Source: Drosophila persimilis (taxonomy: Eukaryota; Arthropoda; Insecta; Diptera; Drosophilidae). From it: 64,000 nucleotides of DNA. Below the pieces are notes generated by a model. The model ran no database searches and was not told where the DNA came from. It saw nothing but the letters and a program-made list of their open reading frames with translations. Below, in pieces: positions 23,426 through 34,717 of this stretch. The stretch is taken from positions 806,001 through 870,000 of the forward strand of contig NW_020825331.1 in the NCBI RefSeq assembly GCF_003286085.1, read 5' to 3'. The first letter of the stretch is position 1. Each line of letters starts with the position of its first letter. The translations under genes were made by a program, and so were the position numbers.

Positions 23426-24995
23426 GTGTGTGTATATGAAACAGTGCAAGCCTCAACAAAATGTAGAATATTCACTCATCACTTTCTGGATACCGACCGA
23501 AATAAGCTGGGAACCTTGGACTTTTCATCTGCAAAAGCAATGGAAAGTCCATTGGGGCTCTCTCTCCCAGTGTGGCTTGGCAGTAGAGGGTGTAGCTGTT
23601 TAGTTTTCACTTTTCCACCCAGCATGAAAGTAAACAATGATGAAAAAAAGGCAAATAAATATTTAAATTGATTAAAATTTCATGAGGCAAGGCCACAGTA
23701 AAGTATGGGGCAAGTGCTGAGCAGAAATCACAATTAAAGCCGACTCTGTATATCGTAGTTTGCCAACAAAGTTGTATGGATTTCGGTAAAACTTGTGGCT
23801 CCGACTCCGACTCCGACTGAATGTCAATCTCGGGGGCTGCTGTCGTCGCAGCTGTCGCCTCAATGAAACATTCAATTGCAATTTATTTTGCGGCTGCAAC
23901 GTAGACAACATCAACCGCAGCCAGCACTTAATACTCTGGCAGTTCAAACAACAGCAAAATCACAAGAAACAAGTCTGGGAAAACCCAACAAAGAAGAGTT
24001 CAAGAAAAGTCACACAAAACCGACATTGTTTTTTTGTTAAGGAAAAAACCTACCAAAAATATATGGAATATTTCTGGAAAAATTGATTGGAAATATATTT
24101 AATTTAAATATGTTCATATTTTTCTTTATTTCTTGTGGATATCCCATGACATCGCCAACCAATAAGTGGGCAAAAATTTGTGGAATATATCCAGATATTT
24201 TTACGACTGGCGGTCTACTGGACTGGAAGGGTAGCACAACTATTTTTTCCAGCCATACAGAAAAACTTGTCAAAGGCAACGGCCAAAAATGGGGAATTCG
24301 GGACACAAAAAAAAAAAAAAAATTCTGCCAATTTGTGTGCAATTTAAAGTGTCCAAAGGGGGTGGGGAGGGGAGGGGAGGGGGAGAGCCGGGAAGCGGTA
24401 CATACATATCGTACTACTTCACGATATACACGAAAAAAGTTAGCAACTATTTAGCTCTGGGGCGGGGGGGGAGGGAAGGGGCTACAAAACTTGGCAGACA
24501 CGGGACAAGGGACAAGGGACAAGGGACAGGGGACAGGGGACACAGATGAGCAGACCACAATGGACCTGACCGCCAGAGGGGCAGGGGCAGGGGCAGCCAT
24601 AAAGCGTTCAACAGCAGTCACTGGGGAAAAGGATAAGGCGGATGCGGCGGGGCCGGGGCCGGGGCCGGGGGTAGGGGGCAAGTTTTTGAGGCAGCTTGTG
24701 CATTAACGCTGACCGAAAAATCTCTGCAGCTGAAGTTGAACTCTCTCCCTTTTTTTTTTTTGCGCTCTGCCCCAACAAAAAATTATTTCGCGGACAAAGC
24801 AGAGTCGCTCGTCGTCTTCCCTCCCCCTCTCCACCTCTCCCCCTCTCCCTTCTTGTTGTTGTAACAATAACGGCACATAACAAGTGGCAGGCGAGCGCAT
24901 CGAGTTAGTTAGTTTGCCAGCAAGCCCCGTGCCCCATGCCGCATGCTTCATGCTACCCGCAACTCGGGAGATCCGACAATTCTGTGGTCTTGTTA

Positions 24996-25046
<51 letters not shown>

Positions 25047-25396
25047 AGTTGGTTAAAAAGTTGTTGATGCAGTTACGCCCCACCCCTCCACCCCCCGCGC
25101 ACCTCCTGCCCGAGCCCTGGACACAGGACATTTGTGCTAATGGCTGCCAACGACCTGTCAAGGGGGGGGGATGGGGGTGTTGCATACTCGCACGCCGCAG
25201 ACGTAAGCGAAAAATTGCCACTCCAAACGAGAATAAAAGATGCGTTTTGGCCATGAAGTGGGGTTCGGGGAGAGGTGAGATTCCTGCAGAACATTGATAT
25301 TTGAAATATTATTATTGGAAAAAAAAAACGATCAAATTTTGGTAATTAATATTGGGAATCCCCCTCAAGGGTACCATCCAATCTGCCAGTCTCGTG
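23426..25396. other. Non-coding spacer
   Basis: No supported gene. CCGACT hexamers near 23802-23817, an A-run (24306-24321), GGGACAA/GGGGACA repeats (24501-24541), a T-run (24750-24761) and a (GGCT) tetranucleotide tract of about ten units (25003-25044). Confidence 0.75.
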
Positions 25397-27058
25397 CTAC
25401 AGCGACAGTTCGTGTTCCTCGACGAGCTCGTCCAGCAATTCCCCCACGACGTTCTCCTCCAGATCTTTCTGTGTCGGGGTCACCTCCTGCTGGGGCTGCA
25501 GGTCGGCTTGGAGCCGTAAGCCCGCCCCGTCTGGCTGCTGCTTGAGAGGTCCGTCCACCAGCGGTGGCTGTACCTTCTCCAGTACCACCACAGATGCCAG
25601 TGACGGTGTCTTACCCGATGACTTTGACTGCGACTCCTCGAGGACTGCCAGAGACGGCAGCCCCTCCGAGGGCTGAGCCAGCTGTGCCTCTGAGACCGAG
25701 GCCGAGACGGACCGAGACTTGACCTTCTCGATGAGTGCCTGCGACTTGACGGCCTTTACGAAATCATTGTCCAAATTGTACTTCTCAAAGTCCACGAAGC
25801 CAGACAGCAGCTCGTCCGCCATGGAGTCGATGATCTTTAGAGTGCCTTCAACTGATTCGTCGTCCAGATCGGCGTTGGACGGGGACTGGGCCTGGAGGGG
25901 GTCGTCGACGGCCACCGCCAAATTGTGGCTTGAAGTTGGGTCTTCTGTATACTTGGATTTGATAGAACCATTCCCCTCCTCAAGATCTGTGGCCTTTGGC
26001 GGCGTCTTCTGTTCCTCCTGAATCGTCAGCTTCAGATCGATGTCGGTCGTGAAATCGTTGGTCAGGAGCTTCATCTCGCGGTGGGTGAAGCGCATGTATT
26101 GCTCGTTCTCCCGCTGCATGGCCCGCTGCTCGTGCAGCAGGGGATCGGCCGAGGTGGGGATCAGCTGCTGCTTCACCTCCCGCTTGAGCTGCTTGACCTC
26201 CTTGGCCCTGACCTGCGACTCGGCGGAGACCAGTACCTGCAGCGGCGGGTGGGCCTGTGGGCAGAAGAACCACAGGTTGTACAGATGGGTGACCATGGGG
26301 CCGTGGAGCTGGGCATCCCAGGAGGTCTTCCACAGCAGCCCCATCACGGCCAGGCTGCTGGTCCAGCCCTCGTTGCGTTCTGCCAGGTCGACGTTTGTGC
26401 CGCGCTGACGGCCGCTCTCGAAGATCAGCATGCCAATGCACCGCTGGCTGCCGCAGGCGCCCAGCACCAGGGGCAGGCCCAGCGGCAGGCAGGCGGTCAG
26501 GTTGGGGCGCATCTCCAGCACGGCCACCGTCGGATGCTGCTCCAGGCAGTGGGCCAGGCAATTGGTGGCGTTCACGGCCATCTGGCAAACGGACAGGGGA
26601 CAGCCGAAGGCCGTCCTCTGCAGCCGAACGACCCGCTCCTGGTGGGCGGCGCGGCTCATCAGCCGCTCGACACTCTTCCGCGTGGCCTCCTCCTCTCCGC
26701 CGCGCAGCGCCACATTCGCGGCCACGCTGCCGACGCGCATGTCGAGGTCCACGTAGAGCCGCCGCTGCTTCGCCCACAACACCTGGCTGGCCTGGTTGGC
26801 CTGCTTGGCCTGGTCCGCCAGGAGGCTGAGCCGCGTGTGCGAGACCACCACCTCGTCGGACAGATCCTCGTCGGAGGCACCGCCGTCCGTCGGCCCGGGC
26901 AGCCGCTGCTGCGAGATGATCGGCCTGGCGCCGGGCGCCCCCAGCGAGAACTCCGAATGGGAGTACCCCAGGCCCGCCGACTGGTGGACACCGCCCTCGT
27001 AGCTGCCCGAGGCGGTCTCCGTGTCGGAGGAGGAGCTCTTGGTGATGCTTCTGTTCAT
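25397..27058 (-). CDS. Single-exon gene for a 553-residue protein with a Cys2-His2-like cluster; function unknown
   Basis: Uninterrupted GC-rich frame ending in TAG. The open frame extends 33 codons further upstream, but the first ATG is at 27058 (MNRSITKSSS), with A at -3, and is preferred. Residues 1-75 are Ser/Gly-rich and acidic. Residues 76-150 are basic and helical. C153, C158, H170 and H175 form a C-x4-C-x11-H-x4-H cluster at the start of a folded region (about 150-285) rich in Leu, Trp and aromatic residues. Residues 282-350 look like a charged coiled coil (EVKQLKREVKQQL). The last 200 residues are acidic and disordered apart from FVDFEKYNLDNDFVKAVKSQ. No signal peptide or membrane segment. 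The cluster plus following domain recall the insect DUF4729 family, but I could not verify this. It lies 1 kb downstream (in minus-strand direction) of candidate recursive splice site 2 and would be nested in the host intron on the same strand. No canonical AATAAA is seen just after the stop; AATAAT occurs about 85 bases on. Confidence 0.88.
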   Translation of the reverse strand: MNRSITKSSSSDTETASGSYEGGVHQSAGLGYSHSEFSLGAPGARPIISQQRLPGPTDGGASDEDLSDEVVVSHTRLSLLADQAKQANQASQVLWAKQRRLYVDLDMRVGSVAANVALRGGEEEATRKSVERLMSRAAHQERVVRLQRTAFGCPLSVCQMAVNATNCLAHCLEQHPTVAVLEMRPNLTACLPLGLPLVLGACGSQRCIGMLIFESGRQRGTNVDLAERNEGWTSSLAVMGLLWKTSWDAQLHGPMVTHLYNLWFFCPQAHPPLQVLVSAESQVRAKEVKQLKREVKQQLIPTSADPLLHEQRAMQRENEQYMRFTHREMKLLTNDFTTDIDLKLTIQEEQKTPPKATDLEEGNGSIKSKYTEDPTSSHNLAVAVDDPLQAQSPSNADLDDESVEGTLKIIDSMADELLSGFVDFEKYNLDNDFVKAVKSQALIEKVKSRSVSASVSEAQLAQPSEGLPSLAVLEESQSKSSGKTPSLASVVVLEKVQPPLVDGPLKQQPDGAGLRLQADLQPQQEVTPTQKDLEENVVGELLDELVEEHELSL

Positions 27059-28009
27059 CGTTATGTGAGTATTTTCGTTTGTTTTCAATTTGGATGTTGT
27101 CGAATATAGAATTTGCTTAACAATGAATGAGCGATCTCGTTCCAATGGGGAATCCAAGACACATCTGTGTGCGTGTGTGTGGCACGAGAGGCAGAGACTA
27201 CTACTCTGTGCCCCGGGCTTTCTGGGTTTTCTCCTAGAGATTGGTTTAATTTTGGACTGCTTTGATGGCTGGGATTCCTTGAGAAGTTGGCGCTGCTCTG
27301 AAACAATGCCTCAAACAGTTGTTGCATTTGCAATTTCCGGTATCGCACACACACACACACACGCACACGCACACAAGAAGGAAAATGTGTCAACCATAAG
27401 GCACAAAGCACAATAAAAACAAAACTCAAGCTCTCTCTCACTCCAAAGGCGCCGCCACCGCCGCGCAAAAAGGACTCCCCGACTCCGACTCCGACTCCGA
27501 CTCCGGTCCAGTGCCAGGGTACAGTGCCAGCCAAAGCTGTATGCCCAGACGGCCCCTAATTGTATGTATCATTTTCAAACTACACTTTCGACACGCACTG
27601 TAGCCCTGCGCTTGGAGTCACGTGCATGCGCCATTTGTTTATGGCTTTCTCCTGGCTTTTACTTTGCTTTTACTTATTAGTTTGGCTTTCTCTACTCCAC
27701 CAGCCTCTGCCTCTGCCTCTGCCTCTGCCCCCTCTGGCGTCTGCTCCTGTTTTTCCTGCAGTTTTACTGCAGTTTTTCCCCCCCCCCCCTGTTGTTGCTT
27801 TTGAGCTGCAATTGTCAGTCGACGAGAAAGGAGAGAGAAAGCAAAGGAAAGCAAAGGAAAGCCATAAAGCTCTTCACAATCCAAGATTTGTTGACATCTT
27901 AAAGCCCAGTCCTGTGCAGCCAGGACTTTAATTGAGTTCTCACAATTTGTGACATTCCGACAGTTATCCCCCACACAGAAATTCGTACCTTATGCGGATA
28001 TTGGCTGGG
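27059..28009. other. 5' flank of the 553-residue gene and non-coding spacer
   Basis: On the minus strand the bases before the ATG are A-rich (AACAAACGAAAATACTCACA), consistent with a fly 5' UTR. No TATA box or initiator could be assigned with confidence. Farther out are CA (27345-27376), GACTCC (27477-27505) and CTCTGC (27706-27728) repeats and a C-run (27780-27790). Confidence 0.6.
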
Positions 28010-28038
28010 CCTCTTACCTGAAAGCAAAAAGAGAAGGC
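28008..28038 (-). promoter_or_regulatory. Candidate recursive splice site 2 (minus strand)
   Basis: The minus strand reads CTTTTTGCTTTCAG|GTAAGA, with the junction between 28018 and 28017. A near-unbroken pyrimidine tract, CAG and a strong GTAAG donor are fused without an exon, as in known Drosophila ratcheting points. It is 25.5 kb beyond site 3 and 13.2 kb before site 1. Confidence 0.72.
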
Positions 28039-31000
28039 ATCATGAATGAGCTTGTTCCGAATAAGTTGGAGAAAAGATATGGCCATGATCTCGGGGCAAA
28101 TATGAAGACAAATTAAGCCCAAATCGGGTGTGGGCCGGAGCTGTCTGAACACTCATTGCGAAAGGGTTAATTGAAGCAATTTTCAGTCAACTTGAGCTCA
28201 AGAGGGAGGCAGGAGGCTCCCCTCTCATCTGCAGTATAAAGTCCATAAACTTGCAAAATGGCGGCCACGCACAGGCACATACAGGGATACACAGACGGAC
28301 GACACCCAGGCACCCAGTTGCATCCCTTTGCACCCGTTTGGAATTTCCATCTGCCTTCTGTCGGTGGCTCTGCCAGGGCCTCTGTCTCTGTCTGTGCCAC
28401 TGCCACTGCCTGTGCCTCTGTCTCTGTCTCTGCCACTGCCACTGCCTGTGCCTCTACCTACTACTGTCTTAACAGCAACGACGTGTAAAACAATTGTGCC
28501 TCGCAGTTAATTTGTGTGCAACAACAGGACCTCCCTCCATGGGTGATACGGAATACTCCCGGCTGGGACACGACAATTGAAAAGGCAATGCGGCTGCAGT
28601 GTGCCAAAGTTGATACGAAATTAATGTTAATTGCGGCGCGAGTGGGGGCCATCTGTGGCGATGCAATTAACCGAAAATGCATTTAACAAGCTGAAAGAAG
28701 AGCTCAAGGAGCTGCTCCAGCCAGCGATGAGTCGACGAAAGAGTCTGGCGACAGGCAAGGAAATGATGGATGAGTGTCGTTTGAAAAGGGGATGCAGGCA
28801 ATCGATAATGGCAATAAATCCATTTGAGATCTACCGAATGGAAAACCGAATTGAACGAGGTATCGCCGTTTCCACACGGGCCAGAAATGTGCCACAGAGG
28901 CAATCGATTAGTGGTGAAAACAAAGTACATGTCTTGCGCATGACACGAGCAAACAAATTGCATGTCTTGGGCATGACGGGCCTCAATATTCGTTGGCCTT
29001 TTGCGGTGTTTCTGGGCCAATCCCCAATTTCTCAATCATCGATCATCTTCATCGACCAATCAATCGAATTCACCTTTTCACCGGGCCCGATAAGTCCCTC
29101 TTAAGTCCTTTGCCATCCGCCATCCGCCTCCTTCCGATGCCATTCGATTCTTTTATATTCCCTTCCCTTGGCGCCCCGCCGTTGTTGATTTGCTTTGTTT
29201 TGCTAGCGAATTGAACAACTTTTCCAGCTGTCTGGCAGCTTTCGGCATTCCCATGACCCCCCCCACCCCCAGCACCACCACCAGCCCAGGCCCATCGTAT
29301 CCCCTGCTCTGGCACTCTGTTCTGCTCGAGGCACGGTCCATGGCATTCTCCATGATGTGGCACAAATGGCAATGCGCTTAACGTGTTTCGTGTCTCGTGT
29401 CTCGTGTTCCGTGTTGCTGCTGTTGTCATGCATTGTGTGGCGCTGACACTGCAGCAATCGACAGCAGCAACAAAGCCCCATCGCTGGGTTGAAGGAGTGA
29501 AGACACCTTGGCCCACGCACTGACAATTTATAAAAGCCACAACAAATGTCTGAGGCTGTAAACTTTCCGTAAATCTTTGCAGCAATGTCTGCCAAAGGCA
29601 ACGTGCAACGTGCCACCGTGCCACCGTGCCACCGTGCCACAGAAAAGGCAATGGCAAGACAAGGACGATGACGATGACGCTGTCGTCACGCGGATATGCC
29701 GGTACGACTCTGAAGGATTTTCATGGCTGGCAACATTTCTCTTTTGTTGTTGTTGTTGTTGTTGTTGTTGTTGCCGTGTTGCACACGTTCGCTGTTGCCG
29801 TCATCTTGTCAAAGCTCCAACACGTTTCCCGTGTCCCAGTCAAAATAATAACCTATCGACTGGTCGACTGGGCGAATGCTCTTTCAAGAATTTTCCAAAA
29901 TTTTCACATATTTCTACACTTATTTTTTGCTTTTCCACATTTATTATATTGCTCGGAAAAGGGCCTCGGGCCCTCGGGGCTACACCCAAGCCCTGGCTGA
30001 GGGTATCCAGAGGCCGTCTTACCGGCGCCTGCTCTCCCAGTCCCACCCCCAGTCCCCGTCTCCCTCTCCGTCCCTGTCCCCAGCCATCAGCTGTTGTCCG
30101 TGGAGGCAGCTGGGGCTCCTCCATTGTTATTGTTGGTGCATTCTTTGCTTTCATTAGTCTAATCCAGACATGATCATGCATATATTGGTACCTGCCCCTC
30201 TGCCTGGAGGCCACTCCTGGTGGATGCTTAAGCGTTCATAACATTTTCATTTTTAATATACACAAACATGTGCATGTGCTGGGCCCAGGCTGCCTTGTTT
30301 TTAGTCCTTTTTGCATGGCAAACTTTTCTTTCCTTTTTTTGGTTTTTATGTAAATTCCATGGCTGTTGTTGTTTTACTGTTTCTGTTTGCCATTTGTGCA
30401 CCTGTGTGCCAGTCCCATCCGAGGACTTTGCTATTCCCCTTAGAGCCTATCAACCATAAAGATTTCGTTTTCATGTCCCACAAACAACACAGGAAGGAGT
30501 CGAGGAGTCGAGGAGTCCAGCAGTCCAGGAGTCCAGGAGTCCTCCTCCTCCCCATCTAATCGAATCAAATTTCCTTTAAACATACTTTTCAGGTCACTTT
30601 TCAAGTTTCCCAGGCCCGAAAACACTTGACAATCTTTGGCTGGCCACAAAAGTTTCAATTGCCGGCTCAAACCAACAATTTTCAGCCTCAAAGTTCAAGG
30701 GGATGGCGGGCGGGGAGAAGCTGATGATCCAAAAATCAAATTGAACAAAACTTTTGCGAAACAAAAATGCTCTGTGATGTGAGGGGGGGGGGGGGGGGGG
30801 GGGGGGGGGGAGGACCTTCTTTCCATTTTGTGGCCATTGCAGATGGCTTGTGGTATAATCTGGGAAATTAATTGAAACCGAAGCATGTTGGGAAGCCATC
30901 AAATAGAAGAAGTAGCTACAGAGAGCCACACAGCACGGGAGAAGGCCAATGATTGATTAAACTAAGCCTTCTCTCAGAGAGGTGGGGGGGGCCTTCGTTG

Positions 31001-31329
31001 TGCATCGATTCGAATCGAATCGCCACAAAGCGAGTAGGGGGGGGCGAGTCGTCAAGTCAAGAGTCAAGACCAGTCATCATCAAATGAGATTAGACAGTCG
31101 GCCGGGAGATTAGACATTTCCATCGACGCGACAAGACGGATAGACGGTGGCATCTGTCATCGCCGTGTTGCTTGGGCGAGTGGTGTTTTCTGCTGTTCTT
31201 CGGGAGTACTTTTCTCCACGCAGCAGACAGTGTAGTAGCCATGAAACTGCATTCAGATACAAACAATATATTGAACCACTATTCTGTCGCTGTTGCCGTC
31301 GCTTCCTGAATCAAAGCAGATCGATAATA
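28039..31329. other. Non-coding spacer
   Basis: No supported gene. TGTGCCTCTGTCTCTG/TGCCACTGCC compound repeats (28378-28455), GTGCCACC repeats (29608-29640), (GTT)10 (29744-29773), GGAGTCC repeats (30496-30545) and the 28-base G-run described separately. Open frames of 100-200 codons (29070-29657 minus, 29577-30173 plus) lack protein-like features. Confidence 0.75.
30783..30810 (+). repeat. Uninterrupted run of 28 G
   Basis: The longest homopolymer in the window. Shorter G/C-runs of 12-21 bases occur at 3850, 6670, 11432, 13597, 31959 and 53718. Long G-runs are unstable and error-prone in sequencing, so the exact length should be treated with caution. Confidence 0.85.
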
Positions 31330-31422
31330 GCGAGAAAAAGACAACTTTCCGTCGAGAACTCGTCTCGAACACACGCTGAACTCCAGCGAGTGCATGTGAG
31401 CGATTTCGTTGCCTACTTTTAA
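31330..31422 (-). mobile_element. Monomeric tRNA-derived fragment, B box deleted
   Basis: The minus strand begins AAAAGTAGGCAACGAAATCG and continues GCACTCGCTGGAGTTCAGCG, then TGTGTTCGAGACGAG. It then jumps to GACGGAAAGTTGTCTTTTTC, which corresponds to the GACGAAAGTCC...CTTTTTC part of the 23.3-kb copy. The B-box section is therefore missing. The shared leader shows that it belongs to the same family. Truncated and presumably silent. Confidence 0.5.
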
Positions 31423-33880
31423 GGGCAGGGGAACCTTGGGCTACCTCTGGGATGGAAAGATTCGCCTTGGATAATATTCAATGGGAAACCATTCGTAGTT
31501 CCCAATGCCAAGCCGCATATCAGTCTCGGCAGCGCTATTCAGAAATGCGAAATACTCGAAATAATTACAAGTAATCACAATAAACGGGCATAAAAAATGA
31601 AGCAGCCCCCAAAGAGGAGCCCGAAGATCCCGTGACGGTCATAAATATGATGATAATTAAGTGTGTCTCGCACATATACTCGCAATTTAGCCTTATTAAC
31701 CCAAAAAATGACACAGATATTAATTTTCCACACACATACGGCCACACATGCACGCTCCCTGGGCCGCCCACTTCGTCCTGGCAGCCCCCGGCGACGCCTT
31801 GGCATAAAGCCTAAACGTAAACGAGTAAATTGGCAAATTTAAGCAGTAAACAACAGAAAGGGCCAACAAAACAGGGCCCAAACAACACAGGACCACCCCT
31901 CCACACCCTCCATCTGTCACTCTTTTTCCCACTTTCTCTCTCTCCCTCTGTGTGTGTGGGGGGGGAGGGGGGGGGGGGGCTCTGTGTGTTAAATAAAAAA
32001 TGTCAAGATTCCATTGACAGCTGAGACTGTAACCGATTGTGGCCATGTGGCAAAAACAAAGACATAACCGTGCCACATAGGCGTGGCACATGGATTTTCA
32101 GTTTTGGTTGCATCTCTTGCAGCACCCTGCATCGAAGCGGGGCGCGAAACGGATCGAAAAGGCAGCAAATTGATGCGAATTATTCAGAGTCTTCACTGCC
32201 CTTCAGTCCTCTGCCCCCGCCAAAACCACCCAAACTTCAAACGGAATGAAAGAGAGTCCACAGCCGCGACGGAGTGTTTCAATATTCCTAATTTGGATGT
32301 CAATAATTTCGCACACCCCCTCAAACACATGTGGCTCCAAGTCTGCGGCCCCAGAAGCCATTAGAAAATAAATAGAATATACAAAAAAAAAGAGAAAGTC
32401 TGGGAGCCGGGGGGACCGTCGATTGAGGGGGGTACTTGTAACCAGAGAGCACCATGTGTGCGCGATAATAACGACATCAAATTAAAATATTGTAATTCGT
32501 TTTTATGTCTTTTCGCGTGTGATTTTTTCGCGTGTGTCCTGGTGTTGGTCGATTTAAAGGATACCCTTTAATTGCACATCATTGGGACGGATAAATACCA
32601 AAGTATTCGATGCTCTCCTGTAGCTCCTCTGCTTAAGGGGATCTATGATGGGATGGGATCAAAAATCCCCCGATATAATATCTTCCCGAATTGTATCGAA
32701 TCTTCCATAGGATATCTGCTGGGTCGACTCCTGTTTTGGCCCCTTTGCCCCCGCCCTGGGTCCTCATATATTTATGGCCTAATATATTATATATTTATGT
32801 GTCTGTCATTTAATAAATTTTGCTGATAATGTCATAGACATCATCAGCGTAAAAATGACCTCCCCTTGCAGGCACCACCACCACCACCTCATAGATGGGG
32901 GCTGTGTGTGTTGTGGCTGGTGTTTTTGGTCAAAAAAGCGGGGGCATGCCCCCATGCGAGAGAAGTCAATTTTTATTGTTGTCTTTATTATTATAGATTT
33001 ATGTTATCGGCTTTCCTTCTTGTTCTTTCTTTGCTTCGCAGCCTTTCCGGTCGCCTGCTTCTTTGAGGAATTCCGGGGGCATACGTTGCGTATGCTTAAC
33101 GGGTATATAGGCCGGGCTAGAGGTCTCATAATTACAGGATCGAGAGCTGGAGAGAGAGAGCACTGTAATGTGTGGAAAACTAGGGACTCTTTTGGGTGCT
33201 TTAAGGCCCCTTCATTGACTTTGCATTGTAACATTTTGCAGCATTTTCCACCCATCATCGCTTCCATTTGCTGGTCTAAAATGTTTTGCTGACTCAGCCG
33301 CCCGGGACACTCGCAGGACCTCCCCCGAAACCTGACTCAGAGCTGTCAATGCTCTTGCCACACTGTGGTCCTTATTCCGCTTTTTTTCCCCATTTGCATA
33401 TCACATTCACATCTCTTCTTTTTTGTGTGTGTGTGTGTGTTTTTTTCTTTGTTTTGTTCGGCTCTCTGTGCGTTCTCAAGTGGGATTCAATTCGATGCTC
33501 AAAAATTGCTGAAGAGCCTTCAAAATGCGAGCCATAAATAAGAAGAAAAAAAGATGAGAAAAGAAAATGCAAAAGCAATAAGGAAATGGAGGGAGGATGT
33601 ACAAAGAGCTGCCGTTGCCTTTCTGTGGGCTCTGAATGCTTTTGTACTCGAATCGATTGTTGGCAATGAAGTCAATTACATAAACGATATAGAAAAAACT
33701 GAAGGAGAGGGAGAAAGGTGCAAGAATGACGCGTAAAAATTGGGAGCAAGATGTGGCAAAAAGATACACGGGAGATATGAAAGGAAGTTGATGGAAATAT
33801 GTTCTCGCAGAGGAGAGAGGAGAAGAAATACCGAAAGAGACGGAATATATAGGAGAAAGGAAGATAAAAATGAAATAGTA
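31423..33880. other. Non-coding spacer
   Basis: No supported gene. G-rich block (31957-31979), GT (33425-33440), and a short perfect palindrome GCATACGTTGCGTATGC at 33079-33095 that could be a binding site. The minus-strand frames at 33476-33909 are AT-rich hydrophobic read-through. Confidence 0.75.
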
Positions 33881-34717
33881 GCGAGTAGACATAATGAACG
33901 AGTAGTCAAGGAGTAAGGAACGAGTAAGGAACGGGTAAAGAAGGAGTAGGGAACGAGTTAGGAACGAGTAAGGAACAAGTAAGGAACGAGTAAGGAACGA
34001 GTAAGGAACGAGTAAGGAACGAGTAAGGAACGAGTACGGAACGAGTTAGGAACGAGTTAGGAACGAGTAAGGAACGAATAAGGTATGAGTAAGGAACGAA
34101 TAAGGTACGAGTAAGGAACGGGTAAAGAAGGAGTAGGGAACGAGTTAGGAACGAGTAAGGAACAAGTAAGGAACGAGTAAGGAACGAGTAATCAACGAGT
34201 AAGAAACGAGTAAGGAACGAGTTAGGAACGGGTAAGGAACGAGTAAGGAACGAATAAGAAACAAGTAAGGAACGAGTACGGAACGAGTAAGGAACGAATA
34301 AGGTATGAGTAAGGAACGAATAAGGTACGAGTAAGGAACGGGTAAAGAAGGAGTAGGGAACGAGTTAGGAACGAGTTAGGAACGAGTAAAGAACGAGTAC
34401 GGAACGAGTTAGGAACGAGTCAGGAACGAGTAAGAAACGAGTTAGGAACGAGTCAGGAACGAGTAAGAAACGAGTTAGGAACGAGTAAGGAACGAATAAG
34501 GTACGAGTAAGGAACGGGTAAAGAAGGAGTAGGGAACGAGTAAGGAACGCGTAATAAACGAGTAATCAACGAGTAAGGAACGAGTAAGAATCGAGTAATC
34601 AACGAGTAAGGAACGAGTAAGAATCGAGTAATCAACGATTAAGGAACGAGTAAGAATCGAGTAATCAACGAGTAAGGAACGAGTAAGAATCGAGTAATCA
34701 ACGAGTAAGGAACGAGA
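33881..34717. repeat. 11-bp minisatellite AAGGAACGAGT, about 75 units
   Basis: About 835 bp built from AAGGAACGAGT and variants (AAGGAACGAAT, AAGGTACGAGT, TAGGAACGAGT, AATCAACGAGT). Longer segments recur at exact multiples of 11: the GGGTAAAGAAGGAGTAGGGA block recurs at spacings of 187, 220 and 176 bp, and a 33-bp higher-order unit (three 11-mers) repeats four times from 34582. The strict register means expansion without indels. Because 11 is not a multiple of 3, every frame gives an 11-residue periodic peptide; these open frames are artefacts. Confidence 0.93.

Noticed and set aside
26081..27109. 342-codon plus-strand open frame opposite the 553-residue gene
   Set aside because: It is the antisense shadow of a GC-rich real gene; its composition is low-complexity Gly/Gln/Ala/Leu and the minus strand has the better start and domain-like content.
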